From CAYNFR01 sp964396595 (GTDB taxonomy: Bacteria; Bacteroidota; Bacteroidia; Chitinophagales; Saprospiraceae), in contig CAYNFR010000007.1 in assembly GCA_964396595.1 (NCBI GenBank), positions 1 to 64,000 of the forward strand: a DNA stretch of 64,000 nucleotides. Direction: 5' to 3'. How positions within the stretch are numbered: position 1 is the first letter of the stretch; each line of letters opens with the position of its first letter. Below, piece by piece: positions 48,248 through 57,440 of this stretch. Position numbers and translations under genes: made by a program. The notes under the pieces are model-generated. The model saw only the letters and a list, made by a program, of their open reading frames with translations. It was not told where the DNA came from and did no database searches.

Positions 48248-48514
48248 ATGATTTACGACATCCTTTTAGGCATTTGGTACATTATAATCCCTGATTTCGA
48301 CGAACTTTAGTCGTTGGAAATAGAGACTATCTATAACCGTTACATCAAAAACAAACCTCCTCATCAAGTAGTAATAACTTAAGCATCAGAAATTTTTCTG
48401 CTGCTAGATTGGAGAGATAATGTAGAATTAATCTACGCAGGATTGGTTGAGTGGGCTGCTCATTATTGGGAATCCACTCAATCAAGTGTACACATATGTA
48501 AATTACATATATGA
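48248..48514 (+). pseudogene. Interrupted small reading frame
   Basis: Starting at ATG 48248, one frame reads MIYDILLGIWYIIIPDFDEL, then TAG (48308-48310), then SLEIETIYNRYIKNKPPHQ and VVIT, then TAA (48380-48382), then 43 more codons including LLLDWRDNVELIYAGLVEW and AAHYWESTQ, up to TGA at 48512-48514. All three pieces are in the same phase and look protein-like (about 86 sense codons). This could be a gene with two nonsense mutations, or a row of tiny genes. The last stop overlaps the next ATG in an ATGA. No family recognised. Confidence 0.45.
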
Positions 48515-48684
48515 GAAATATTAACAGGAAGAATCGTCGGACCAATACGAAGATCATAAACGATACACGCAAGATCTTTGATCTTGTAAACAGTAGAAGT
48601 ACTGACACGGAGTATAACCGACACGAGACCGGCTGGAAGATGTCCTTTATGGAATCTAGTATCATGCTTTATGATGCTTTATAG
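48511..48684 (+). CDS. Small basic protein, function unknown
   Basis: A 57-residue frame with ATG at 48511 that overlaps the TGA of the preceding frame by 4 bases. The N-terminal half is very basic (MRNINRKNRRTNTKIIND), and the rest is neutral with a hydrophobic end. It lies in a stretch with its own promoter element and a strong terminator. It may be a real small protein, for example nucleic-acid binding, but could be chance. No homologue recognised. Confidence 0.4.
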   Translation: MRNINRKNRRTNTKIINDTRKIFDLVNSRSTDTEYNRHETGWKMSFMESSIMLYDAL

Positions 48685-48833
48685 AATAAACGACATCAAC
48701 CACAAGGATTACTAAACATGTAGAATCAGTTAATTATCAACATAAATCACAGAAGCTCGTATTTATTCCTATCTAACTAACACTAAGGAACTTCGGCAAG
48801 AGCATCTAAACTTGATTTATATGGTAATGACTT

Positions 48834-48878
48834 GAGAAGGGTATTCAGGTAGGACTGTGGCCCTTCTCTTTTTATTTT
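48834..48878 (+). terminator. Rho-independent terminator
   Basis: GAGAAGGG (48834-48841) pairs with CCCTTCTC (48861-48868), with a possible inner CAG-CTG pair in the 19-base loop, followed by TTTTTATTTT. It works only in the plus direction and ends the small-ORF unit, before the pdxA promoter. Confidence 0.85.
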
Positions 48879-48915
48879 AACGAAATCCTTACTTCATAAC
48901 TTCAGGGGTTAAATG

Positions 48916-48923
48916 TATCTTTG
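48916..48923 (+). promoter_or_regulatory. -7 promoter element of pdxA
   Basis: TATCTTTG matches TAnnTTTG exactly and lies 16 bases before the pdxA ATG, implying a very short leader. The expected -33 TTG is not obvious. Confidence 0.55.
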
Positions 48924-48939
48924 AAGCTCAATCAAGTCA

Positions 48940-49998
48940 ATGGATTTACCGAAAATAGGAATATCAATAGGTGATATTAACGGGATAGGCCCTGAGATTA
49001 TCATCAAAACACTCAGTGAAGCTTATTGGCATAATCGATTTACGCCGATTATTTATGGCTCGTCTCGGGTAATGGCTTACTTCAAGAATATATTCAGTGA
49101 TCGAAACTTTAGTTTTGTGAATATTGATCATGCCAGTGAAGCGTTAGTGAATAAGATCAATGTGATAACTTGCTGGCATGAGAATCTCAAAATCGAACTG
49201 GGTGAAATAACCGAAGACAGTGGTAAAGCAGCCTATGCTGCCCTTGATAAAGCTGTATCAGATCTGAACGACAAGATGATCAACGCGTTAGTGACTTCAC
49301 CAATTAACAAAAAAGCTATGAATCTAGCCGGGTTTGGCTATCCTGGTCACACAGAGTTTATCGCAGAAAAAATAGGACAGGCTGGTCGAGAGCTGATGAT
49401 GATGGTCTCTGACAATTTAAAGATTGCCACCCTGACCACACATTTGCCTGTCACAGAGGCCATAAAGTCTATTACGATAGATGCTATAAGTACCGGCGTC
49501 AGAGTAATGAACGAATCATTAAAACTAGATTTCGGGATTGAGCGACCATTGATTGCCATATTGGGTGTAAATCCACATGCCGGAGATAATGGCGTAATCG
49601 GTCAAGAAGAAATACAAATAGTTACTCCGGCTATAGAGTCTCTTAAAAACGAAGGTATCTTGGTTTCTGGCCCCTATGGTGCGGATGGATTCTTCGGTTC
49701 AGGTCAATATCATAAATTCGATGGTGTTATGGCCATGTATCACGATCAGGGCTTAATCCCATTTAAGGCATTGACATTCGGTGTCGGGGTCAATTATACA
49801 GCTGGCTTACATGTCATTCGGACCTCACCGGATCATGGTACTGGTCATGACATTGCAGGAAAAAATCTGGCTGAGCCTGATTCTTTGCGCCAGGCGATTT
49901 ATTTGGCATTGGATATTTATCGTAATCGACAGATATATCTCGAAGCCTCAAGTAATAAGGTTCATTCCAATAGATTACACAGCGAATTAAACCGATAG
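48940..49998 (+). CDS. pdxA: 4-hydroxythreonine-4-phosphate dehydrogenase
   Basis: NAD-dependent enzyme of 352 residues in vitamin B6 synthesis, working with PdxJ. It opens with PKIGISIGDINGIGPEIIIK and has the metal and substrate motifs PGHTEFIAEK, NPHAGDNGVIGQEE, AMYHDQGLIPFK and RTSPDHGTGHDIAGK. A close promoter and a terminator upstream indicate independent transcription. The next two genes follow with 10- and 23-base gaps. Confidence 0.95.
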   Translation: MDLPKIGISIGDINGIGPEIIIKTLSEAYWHNRFTPIIYGSSRVMAYFKNIFSDRNFSFVNIDHASEALVNKINVITCWHENLKIELGEITEDSGKAAYAALDKAVSDLNDKMINALVTSPINKKAMNLAGFGYPGHTEFIAEKIGQAGRELMMMVSDNLKIATLTTHLPVTEAIKSITIDAISTGVRVMNESLKLDFGIERPLIAILGVNPHAGDNGVIGQEEIQIVTPAIESLKNEGILVSGPYGADGFFGSGQYHKFDGVMAMYHDQGLIPFKALTFGVGVNYTAGLHVIRTSPDHGTGHDIAGKNLAEPDSLRQAIYLALDIYRNRQIYLEASSNKVHSNRLHSELNR

Positions 49999-50008
49999 GC
50001 AGGTAATC

Positions 50009-51004
50009 ATGGTTAACATTTTTAAAGCGAATGATGTTTCCAATATTTTTCTTTTACTACCCTATGTGTGTATTCTGAGGGCTTATGGCTTAATTACCGG
50101 TACGGTTGCAGATCCACCTACAGATGAAGGGCTGTTTTCTCAATTGATATTAGGATTGATTGAAAATAGTGTGGCCCTAAATTATTTGGTAGGATGTGCT
50201 TTGGTTTATGCACATGCGCTCATTATTAATCATTGGTGTAATCGTAATGCCGTGCTACAAAGCCCCTCCGCCTTACCGGGTATGTTTTATGTGCTGATCG
50301 CGAGTATCAGTCCTTCATTACAATCTGTAAGCAGTACATTGATCGGTCTGACATTTGTTATACTCACAGTGTTGGAGATAGGCAAACTATATAAAAATCA
50401 ATCGGCTGAATCGTCAATATTTAACATTGGTATTTTTTCAGCGATGTCTTTTTTTTCGGATCCACCCCTTCTGCTCACGCTACTTGTCGGATTTGTCGCT
50501 TTAATAGTACTCAGAAGTTATAACTCTCGAGAGATACTACAAATGATTCTCGGGATGTTTGCTATTTTATGGATATATATTGCTGCCGATTTTTTTATTT
50601 CGGGCAAGCCCAATGAAGATTTATTGGAATTCGGTATCATTACGAATATCAATACATTGATGCCGCGTGATTTTATCGAGATTATACTGGTTAGCACCTA
50701 TGGCTTGTTATTGGCGATGGCCGTATTTGGTTATTATTCCTTTTTGAAAAAAAAGCAGATTGAAGCCAGAAAAAAGATTGACATGCTCTATTGGTTGCTG
50801 TTGATCTTTTTGTTGGGCGTATTTATTTATCGAGAAGTAAAACCTTCATATATACTTGTCTTAGCGTGTCCACTTGCCATCTTCATCGGTATGAAAATAA
50901 ATAGCTGGCGCAATATTGCATACGGCGAGATAGCACATCTAGCGCTACTTGCTGTGCTTGTTACGAATCTTTATGGACAATCTCTAGGGATCATAGCGTA
51001 TTAG
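50009..51004 (+). CDS. DUF6427-like multi-pass membrane protein
   Basis: Inner-membrane protein of 331 residues with about ten hydrophobic helices. It resembles the Bacteroidota DUF6427 proteins, which lie in membrane and have no assigned role. It starts 10 bases after pdxA, so it is probably co-transcribed, but a link to B6 synthesis is not implied. Recognition is from overall form; I am not sure of the family. Confidence 0.65.
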   Translation: MVNIFKANDVSNIFLLLPYVCILRAYGLITGTVADPPTDEGLFSQLILGLIENSVALNYLVGCALVYAHALIINHWCNRNAVLQSPSALPGMFYVLIASISPSLQSVSSTLIGLTFVILTVLEIGKLYKNQSAESSIFNIGIFSAMSFFSDPPLLLTLLVGFVALIVLRSYNSREILQMILGMFAILWIYIAADFFISGKPNEDLLEFGIITNINTLMPRDFIEIILVSTYGLLLAMAVFGYYSFLKKKQIEARKKIDMLYWLLLIFLLGVFIYREVKPSYILVLACPLAIFIGMKINSWRNIAYGEIAHLALLAVLVTNLYGQSLGIIAY

Positions 51005-51027
51005 TTACAAGTTTAGAGTCACAAGAC

Positions 51028-52269
51028 ATGGATAGACGAAAATTTATAGACAATATCGGTAAAGCATCTATCTCAAGCTATGTGGGACTTCAGTCAATCG
51101 CAGGAAATGAATACTGTGCTGACAAGATCAAAGATCATGACTGGGACTATATTGCGGGATTGTTTCCGGTGAGAAATTGGGATAAGCTCCATCTTAACAG
51201 TGGAAGTGCCGGCGTCATGCCCTCACACTTGATTAAAAACACTTGCAATCTCATACACGAGCTTAATTCAGCAGCGCCTTATGAAGTATGGGGTAAATGG
51301 CAAAAGATTAAAAACCACAACATCTCACGACTTCAAGATATCTGTAATGGAAATAATGGCGTCTTCAGCTTAGTGCGCAATACTACCGAAGGGCTCAATA
51401 CTATTATTTCAAATCTCAAACTCTCGGCCGGAGACGAAATAATCTATGCCGATCATGATTATCCCTATGTCGTCAATGCCATTAAAAACAGAGCCAAACG
51501 AGATGCACTTTCTCTCAATAAACTGATCATTAATCTCAGTGAGCCTGACGAAAACATCATACAACAATATCTAGATGCCATTTCAGAAAAGACACGTGTA
51601 ATCATACTTACACATATGACACATCGTGAGGGTCAGATCATTCCTATTAAACAGATCATTCGAGAGGCATACAATAGAGAGATAGTCACTGTAGTAGATG
51701 GCGCACATATGGTAGGTCACAGACGTATAAATCTTGCTCAAATAAACCCCGATTTTTATGTCAGCAGTCTTCATAAATGGCTTAATGCCGCACATGGTAC
51801 TGGCATGCTCTTTACACATGCAAATAGTCTTGACAAAATTCATGCTTTCGCTTCAAGCAATGAATCAGATATAAATACTGCGCGACAATTCGAACATTTA
51901 GGCACAAGAGGATTTTATACAGAGATAGCTTTGGCAGGGAGTCTGGACTTTTATGACGAGATAGGTGCGGTTGCCAAAGAAGAAAGACTCAATCATCTTA
52001 CCGGCTATTGGGTAGAAAAAGTCAGAGATCATCCCAATGTCAAGATTCATACCAGACCATTAGAAGGTCAATATGGCGGCGTTGCAAGCTTTTCCATCAA
52101 GAATAAAAGCGTGGGATCTGTGCTACAGACTCTAGATGAAAAATACAATATCCACTCGAAGACAGTAGGCAGCCAATGGGGAAGTGCTGTCAGAATAAGT
52201 ACTAATTTGTTCGTCTTGGAGGAAGATCTGGATCAGCTTATAAATGCTATAAGGGAGTTAGCTTCCTAA
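51028..52269 (+). CDS. Class V aminotransferase-like PLP protein
   Basis: Fold-type I PLP enzyme of 413 residues resembling isopenicillin-N-epimerase and cysteine-desulfurase-type members. The PLP Lys is in YVSSLHKWLNAAHGTG, with VVDGAHMVGH carrying the PLP Asp and VRNTTEGLNTIIS the phosphate-cup segment. The N-terminus (MDRRKFIDNIGKASISSYVG) resembles a twin-arginine signal, so export is possible. The substrate is unknown. It probably belongs to the pdxA transcript. Confidence 0.88.
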   Translation: MDRRKFIDNIGKASISSYVGLQSIAGNEYCADKIKDHDWDYIAGLFPVRNWDKLHLNSGSAGVMPSHLIKNTCNLIHELNSAAPYEVWGKWQKIKNHNISRLQDICNGNNGVFSLVRNTTEGLNTIISNLKLSAGDEIIYADHDYPYVVNAIKNRAKRDALSLNKLIINLSEPDENIIQQYLDAISEKTRVIILTHMTHREGQIIPIKQIIREAYNREIVTVVDGAHMVGHRRINLAQINPDFYVSSLHKWLNAAHGTGMLFTHANSLDKIHAFASSNESDINTARQFEHLGTRGFYTEIALAGSLDFYDEIGAVAKEERLNHLTGYWVEKVRDHPNVKIHTRPLEGQYGGVASFSIKNKSVGSVLQTLDEKYNIHSKTVGSQWGSAVRISTNLFVLEEDLDQLINAIRELAS

Positions 52270-52364
52270 CGGTGTGAAAATTTGACTTATTTCCGTCCCA
52301 CGTCATTTACCGGACTATAAATCATCTTAACAATAAGCAATCTTATTGTCATGCCTAATAGTCC

Positions 52365-52399
52365 AAAAAAGAAGGCCCTGCACAAGTACAAGAGCCTTC
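52365..52399 (-). terminator. Rho-independent terminator after tRNA-Leu
   Basis: On the minus strand GAAGGCTCT pairs with AGGGCCTTC over 9 bp (one G-U), with an 11-base loop, followed by six Ts. It lies 120 bases beyond the tRNA 3' end and probably ends that transcript. Confidence 0.85.
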
Positions 52400-52519
52400 C
52401 ATAACTGCATCAACCAAAAAATCTTTATCTTATGTATCTGTTCATTCGACCATTTTATGACGCAACCTTTAGAAAAAGTCACACGAAAGGGTACATTTTT
52501 TTGTGAAAAAGTGGAAGGG

Positions 52520-52601
52520 TGCCCGGAGCGGGACTCGAACCCGCACATGTTTCCATACACGCCCCTCAAACGTGCCTGTCTACCAATTTCAGCACCCGGG
52601 C
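52520..52601 (-). tRNA. tRNA-Leu (GAG)
   Basis: A full class II cloverleaf can be folded. The 7-bp acceptor pairs GCCCGGG with TCCGGGC (last pair G-U). The anticodon loop TTGAGGG gives anticodon GAG with T33 and G37. A long variable arm (ATG-GAAA-CAT) and the T arm GCGGG-TTCGAGT-CCCGC are present. The discriminator is A. CCA is not encoded (CCC follows). Confidence 0.95.
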
Positions 52602-52660
52602 TTAAACGAAGAGTGCAAAGATGTGACTAATTTTGTTATTCGGCCACTCTTAGAAAATTT

Positions 52661-53806
52661 TTAAACTGTTTCTAATGCTTGAGAAAGATCATCAATTAAG
52701 TCGTCAATGTCTTCAATCCCCACACTGAGTCTTATTAATGAATCGGTAAGACCAACTTTTAATCGTTGCTCTCGTGGAATGCTTGCATGAGTCATACTCG
52801 CAGGATGCCCGATAAGTGACTCCACCCCACCCAAGGATTCCGCAAGCGAAAAATAGTGCGTACCAATTAAGACCTTTTCGGCATCATCATACTTACCACC
52901 TTTTATATCAAATGAAACCATTCCTCCGTACATACGCATTTGCTTAGATGCTATATCGTGATTGGGATGATCGGAGAATCCTGGCCAATAAACCTTGTCA
53001 ACTTTAGGATGCGACCTCAGAAAATGAGCTATTTTCTCCGCATTCTGACAAGAGCGCTCTACTCTCAAATGCATCGTTTTTATACCTCGTAGTACTAAAA
53101 AACAATCCATAGGCCCCGGAACTGCACCTGTAGCATTCTGAATAAATTTTAGTCTTTCTGCAAGTGTAGCATCATTGACTATCACACAGCCGTGTACCAC
53201 ATCTGAATGACCATTTATATACTTAGTGGCAGAATGTAGTACAATATCCGCTCCCACATCAAGTGGATTCTGCAAAACAGGTGAAGAGAACGTGTTGTCA
53301 ACACATACCAATATGTTCCTCTCCTTTGCCAATGAACAAATTGCTTCTATGTCGACTATGGATAGCATCGGATTAGTAGGCGTCTCAATCCAGATCAATT
53401 TGACATCGTCTGTCAAATGATTTCTGATGTCTTCACTTCTTGACATGTCTATAAAGCTCGATTTTATACCAAATCCTTCGTAGATCCGCTTGATCATTCT
53501 ATAAGAACCGCCATATAAATCATTAGTGCTCAATACCGCATCGCCCGGACTTAATAGTTTGATAATTGCATCCATTGCGGCTAAGCCGCTTGCAAAACAT
53601 ACCGCTTCTTTTCCATTTTCAAGAGCAGCAAGGTTTTTTTCTAATACAGTCCGTGTGGGATTCTGTGTGCGTGCATACTCGTAACCCTTGTGATCTCCAG
53701 GGGCTTTCTGAACATAAGTGGACGTCTGAAATATCGGCGTCATGATAGCTCCAGTAGATGGATCTGGGTTTATGCCTGCATGTATAACTTTGGTATTGAA
53801 CTTCAT
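52661..53806 (-). CDS. Cystathionine gamma-synthase/lyase family enzyme
   Basis: PLP enzyme of 381 residues of the Cys/Met metabolism family. The PLP Lys is in LHSATKYINGHSD, with VDNTFSSPVLQNPL carrying the PLP Asp, YARTQNPTR, FASGLAAMDA, and SLGGVESLIGHPASMTHASI near the end. The pattern fits cystathionine gamma-synthase or gamma-lyase; homocysteine or cysteine formation cannot be distinguished by sequence alone. It stands alone between the tRNA and the transketolase genes. Confidence 0.93.
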   Translation of the reverse strand: MKFNTKVIHAGINPDPSTGAIMTPIFQTSTYVQKAPGDHKGYEYARTQNPTRTVLEKNLAALENGKEAVCFASGLAAMDAIIKLLSPGDAVLSTNDLYGGSYRMIKRIYEGFGIKSSFIDMSRSEDIRNHLTDDVKLIWIETPTNPMLSIVDIEAICSLAKERNILVCVDNTFSSPVLQNPLDVGADIVLHSATKYINGHSDVVHGCVIVNDATLAERLKFIQNATGAVPGPMDCFLVLRGIKTMHLRVERSCQNAEKIAHFLRSHPKVDKVYWPGFSDHPNHDIASKQMRMYGGMVSFDIKGGKYDDAEKVLIGTHYFSLAESLGGVESLIGHPASMTHASIPREQRLKVGLTDSLIRLSVGIEDIDDLIDDLSQALETV

Positions 53807-53930
53807 ATTACAGATTTACTATCTTGTTTGATTGGGTGATTAAGTCTATTTGCTTGAAGATATAGGCGTTCTAAATTATTGCATTTCGCGATATATAAGT
53901 CTGAATACCCGGATTTATTCTATCAAATTT

Positions 53931-54896
53931 CTAGTTCTTCCTTGCTATTACACGTTTAGCTGCTTGTACTACATCAGAAATACCCAATCCATACTTTTCC
54001 AATAACTCGTTGGGTTTGCCGCTTTCACCGAAGCTATCATTGACGGCTACATATTCATGAGGTGATGGTAAATGTCTGGCCAACACCTGCGCCACTGCAT
54101 CACCGAGACCTCCATTCATTTGGTGTTCTTCGGCAGTTACAACAGCTCCCGTCCTTAATACAGATCTTACAATTGCCTCTTCATCCAGAGGTTTAATGGT
54201 ATGCATATCCAGCAAATCTACACTGACACCTATGTCCTCTAGAATTTTCGCAGCTTCAACTGCATGATATACCATATGCCCACATGCAATAATGGTGAGG
54301 TCATCGCCTTCTGATAATTGTATTGCCTTCCCTATAACAAAAGGTGCATCATCAGACATAAGGATAGGCCAATTAGGTCTTCCGAATCTTAGATAAACTG
54401 GTCCATAATGCTCTGCAATACTTACGGCTGCTTTACGTGTCATGGTCGCATCACTGGGATTAATAACCGTAAAACCTGGAAGCATTCGCATCATTCCGAT
54501 ATCTTCTAATATTTGATGTGTCGCACCGTCTTCTCCCAATGTCAATCCGGCATGAGAAGCACATATCTTAACATTCTTGTGTGAGTAAGCTACAGATTGT
54601 CTAATCTGGTCATAAACTCGCCCTGTAGCAAAGTTGGCAAAGGTCGTGGCATAAGGAATTTTACCACCAATTGCTAATCCGGCAGCTATACCGATCATAT
54701 TGGCTTCAGCTATGCCCACCTGAATAAATCTTTCAGGACATGTCTCAATGAATTTCTCCAATTTGAGAGAACCTATCAGATCTGCACACAATGCTACAAC
54801 TTTAGGATTATCATTGGCTAGAATAGCCATTGCTTCCCCAAAGCCATCACGCGTCGCCTTCTTACCTAGAACTTGGATATTCGTAGCCTTTTTCAT
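53931..54896 (-). CDS. Transketolase, C-terminal subunit
   Basis: Protein of 321 residues holding the pyrimidine-binding and C-terminal transketolase domains: KKATRDGFGEAMAIL, VGIAEANMIGIAAGLA with the catalytic Glu, ATTFANFATGRVYDQIRQSVA, and SHAGLTLGEDGATHQ. It forms the TPP enzyme with the next gene upstream; such split transketolases are common in Bacteroidota. ATG at 54896 is preferred over a GTG at 54929 that overlaps the upstream stop by one base. Confidence 0.93.
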   Translation of the reverse strand: MKKATNIQVLGKKATRDGFGEAMAILANDNPKVVALCADLIGSLKLEKFIETCPERFIQVGIAEANMIGIAAGLAIGGKIPYATTFANFATGRVYDQIRQSVAYSHKNVKICASHAGLTLGEDGATHQILEDIGMMRMLPGFTVINPSDATMTRKAAVSIAEHYGPVYLRFGRPNWPILMSDDAPFVIGKAIQLSEGDDLTIIACGHMVYHAVEAAKILEDIGVSVDLLDMHTIKPLDEEAIVRSVLRTGAVVTAEEHQMNGGLGDAVAQVLARHLPSPHEYVAVNDSFGESGKPNELLEKYGLGISDVVQAAKRVIARKN

Positions 54897-54928
54897 TTGT
54901 ATTTTCGCTTTATCGTATAAATAATTCA

Positions 54929-55768
54929 CTAAAAATCGCCCAAAGTCTCATGTAACTGGGCAAGTGCTTTTTCGGTTTGATCAGCATTAGGCGCTTTTCC
55001 ATGCCAATGATGTGTACCTTCCATAAAGTCAACACCCTTGCCCATTTCTGTCTTCATTAATATGCATACCGGACCGGCTTCATACTTTCGTGCCCGCTTC
55101 AATGTTGTCATCATTTGCTTGATGTCATGGCCATCCATGTTATAAACTTGCCAGCCAAACGACTTCCACTTAGCTTTTAGATCTCCGAGACTCATTACCT
55201 CTTCATTAGGGCCATCAATCTGTTGTCCGTTTACATCGACCACAGCAACAAGATTGTTCAGTTTGTAATGGCTTGCTGACATTATTGCCTCCCAATTCTG
55301 TCCTTCTTGCAATTCGCCATCCCCTGTCAACACGAAGACTGTACCAGGATCCCTGTCGATTCTTTTAGACATGGCCATACCTACAGCGACACTAAGTCCT
55401 TGACCTAGAGATCCTGATGCCACCCTTACGCCCGGAAGACCTTCATGTGTGGTAGGGTGACCTTGCAATCGCGAATTAATATTTCTAAATGTTTTCAACT
55501 CAGACACCGGAAAATATCCTGATCTCGCTAGTACACTATACCACACCGGAGAAATATGACCATTAGATAAAAAGAAAACATCCTGATTATGTCCCATCAT
55601 GTCAAATTCCGGATCATGTTTCATAATATCAAAATAAAGAACTGTCAGAAAATCTGCACAGCCTAGAGAACCACCCGGATGTCCGCTTTGTGCATGGCTA
55701 GTCTGTCGGATGATATCTCTTCGCACCTGCGAGGCGATATTCTGAAGTTTTATAATTTTCTGTGTCAT
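54929..55768 (-). CDS. Transketolase, N-terminal subunit
   Basis: Protein of 279 residues with the TPP diphosphate domain: SHAQSGHPGGSLGCADFLTVLYF, GQGLSVAVGMAMSKR, and the GDGELQEGQNWEA metal motif ending near VVDVNGQQID. It transfers two-carbon units in the pentose phosphate pathway, together with the C-terminal subunit, whose start is 33 bases downstream. Depends on TPP, which links it to thiamine uptake at the window start. Confidence 0.94.
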   Translation of the reverse strand: MTQKIIKLQNIASQVRRDIIRQTSHAQSGHPGGSLGCADFLTVLYFDIMKHDPEFDMMGHNQDVFFLSNGHISPVWYSVLARSGYFPVSELKTFRNINSRLQGHPTTHEGLPGVRVASGSLGQGLSVAVGMAMSKRIDRDPGTVFVLTGDGELQEGQNWEAIMSASHYKLNNLVAVVDVNGQQIDGPNEEVMSLGDLKAKWKSFGWQVYNMDGHDIKQMMTTLKRARKYEAGPVCILMKTEMGKGVDFMEGTHHWHGKAPNADQTEKALAQLHETLGDF

Positions 55769-55787
55769 ATCTCCTTATTGTAGCGCA

Positions 55788-55818
55788 AAAAAAGGCAATC
55801 TAAATAACTAGATTGCCC
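55788..55818 (-). terminator. Rho-independent terminator after HU gene
   Basis: On the minus strand GGCAATCTA pairs perfectly with TAGATTGCC around a 6-base loop, followed by seven Ts. It lies 36 bases beyond the HU stop and separates it from the transketolase genes. Confidence 0.9.
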
Positions 55819-55853
55819 TTTTAATGCAATAAAATAGATGTTAGCTACAACTA

Positions 55854-56129
55854 TTATGAATTCACAGCGTCAGCTAAAGACTTACCTGCCTTGAACTTTA
55901 CGCTAGTTCTTGCTTTAATTTTAAGTTTTTCTCCAGTAAGCGGGTTTCTTCCTTCACGTGCTGCACGCTTAGATGTAGAAAATGTTCCGAAGCCTACAAA
56001 AGATGCCGTATCACCAGTTTTTAACGCTGCTTCAATTGAAGCAAAAACAGTGTTCACTGCATCTCCCGCCTGTGCTTTAGTAATTCCTGCTGACGCAGCT
56101 ACTGCATCAATTAAATCTCCTTTGTTCAT
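55854..56129 (-). CDS. HU-family nucleoid protein
   Basis: Histone-like DNA-binding protein of 91 residues, the usual HU length. The N-terminal helices (MNKGDLIDAVAASAGITKAQ) and the DNA-binding arm FGTFSTSKRAAREGRNPLTG are typical; the end KFKAGKSLADAVN is conserved. It bends and packs the chromosome as a dimer. It has a strong promoter upstream and a strong terminator downstream, as expected for an abundant protein. Confidence 0.96.
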   Translation of the reverse strand: MNKGDLIDAVAASAGITKAQAGDAVNTVFASIEAALKTGDTASFVGFGTFSTSKRAAREGRNPLTGEKLKIKARTSVKFKAGKSLADAVNS

Positions 56130-56171
56130 AACTTTTTATTAGTTAAGGTTATTGAATAATTTTTAGCAAAA

Positions 56172-56203
56172 CAAATGTAAAGCTAAATAAATGTAATGGA
56201 CAA
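56172..56203 (-). promoter_or_regulatory. Promoter of HU gene
   Basis: On the minus strand TTG (56201-56203), a 21-base spacer, then TACATTTG (56172-56179). Both the -7 box and spacing match the Bacteroidota housekeeping promoter. The start codon is 43 bases downstream. The rest of the AT-rich gap to 56379 shows nothing else. Confidence 0.7.
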
Positions 56204-56379
56204 CATATTAGAATAAAAAAGGGATTACCCTTGTAAAATCAATATTCGAGGCTTTATATATATTTATTTTATAACTATATAAATTTCAACATTTACGCTA
56301 TTATGTTAGATTATTTTCTATTAATGAAAATATATTAGTCAAAAATAACTATTTGACTCACAACACATAATTTTCTTTC

Positions 56380-57435
56380 TCAATCCTCTTGATAAAGCCT
56401 GTCTGCTATAAAATTGATGCAGAAAATCATAGAAAAAATCAGTAATCCCGGAGGTAATACTACCCACCAAGCCTTAAAATACTCTCTCGATTGTGCCAAT
56501 AAGCGCCCGAGGCTCACTATATCAGCTTCAAGACCTATTCCTAAAAAGGACAATGTTGATTCGAGCAAAATAACACTAGCTATATTAAACGCAGCAATCA
56601 CCAATAGAACAGAGATGATGTTGGGCATTATTTGTCGAAAGAAAATATGTCGATCAGAATGCCCCAATATTCGTGCAGCAGCAACAAAATTTTCCCCTTT
56701 ATATCTCATTACCTGAGCTCTTGTCACTCGACTTATACTCGTCCAAGTCAATACACCCAATATCAAGGCAATTTTAAACGCTGTTACCCTGCCTACCACA
56801 CCAAAAAGGACAACTAATAGCATCAATGTGGGAATAGCCCTCTTTATCTCAATCAATTTGAGATAAAATGAATCTACAGGTATTCTCATAGACTTACCTC
56901 CTATATTCCTAAACAGTAAAACGGTCGCTAACAATCCGCATAATACCAAAGTTATTACAGCCGTTGACGAAGAGAACAAACCTCCAAAAGACCTTTCAGT
57001 ATGAATAATCACAGATGATTCAAATACTAAAAGCACCCACAGCACTACTGCAATAGCAAACGGTATAGTCTTTAGCTTCAATTTATCGCCATAATACCCG
57101 GATACGCCTCCAAGAAGCACGCCTATCAATAAAGCAACCACTGTCGATAGTATACCTATGAAGACGGCCGGACTTATCCCATGGAGTACTCTGCTCAATA
57201 CGTCCCTGCCGAGATTATCAGATCCTAAGATAAACACCCTGCCATCACCTGCGGGTGTCCCCGGAGGGCTAAAAATCTTTGCTGTACCGACAATTTCATT
57301 TGGGTCAAATTTACTCAGCCAACCCCGGTCTTTCTTAGCCAATATATTGCTACATAAGCCTAGCACAACAATGAATGCCAGATAGCTCAGCACAATTCTT
57401 CCTCCCATGCCACCTGAAATCATATTCTTACACAT
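56380..57435 (-). CDS. DppC-like peptide ABC permease
   Basis: Inner-membrane permease of 351 residues. After one membrane helix near residues 15-35 it has GRVFILGSDNLGRDVLSRVLHGIS, typical of the DppC/OppC start, then about six helices and the EAA loop AARILGHSDRHIFFRQIMPNI. It would pair with the next gene to form the channel for peptides. ATG at 57435 is chosen because it lies 6 bases after the DppB-like stop. The frame upstream overlaps that gene. No ATPase gene follows. Confidence 0.9.
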   Translation of the reverse strand: MCKNMISGGMGGRIVLSYLAFIVVLGLCSNILAKKDRGWLSKFDPNEIVGTAKIFSPPGTPAGDGRVFILGSDNLGRDVLSRVLHGISPAVFIGILSTVVALLIGVLLGGVSGYYGDKLKLKTIPFAIAVVLWVLLVFESSVIIHTERSFGGLFSSSTAVITLVLCGLLATVLLFRNIGGKSMRIPVDSFYLKLIEIKRAIPTLMLLVVLFGVVGRVTAFKIALILGVLTWTSISRVTRAQVMRYKGENFVAAARILGHSDRHIFFRQIMPNIISVLLVIAAFNIASVILLESTLSFLGIGLEADIVSLGRLLAQSREYFKAWWVVLPPGLLIFSMIFCINFIADRLYQED

Positions 57436-57440
57436 CTGAC

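Noticed and set aside
48248..48310. Signal peptide pheromone of an RRNPP-like pair with the TPR-like protein
   Set aside because: The helical protein lacks a helix-turn-helix, and the peptide frame continues in phase beyond its stop, which fits a broken gene better.
48345..48665. Minus-strand frame of 106 codons in the small-ORF unit
   Set aside because: It runs opposite to the promoter and terminator seen there, and its hydrophobic composition is what the complement of that stretch gives.
53931..55768. Split transketolase as a possible broken gene
   Set aside because: Two-subunit transketolases are normal in Bacteroidota; each half has a good start and complete domains.
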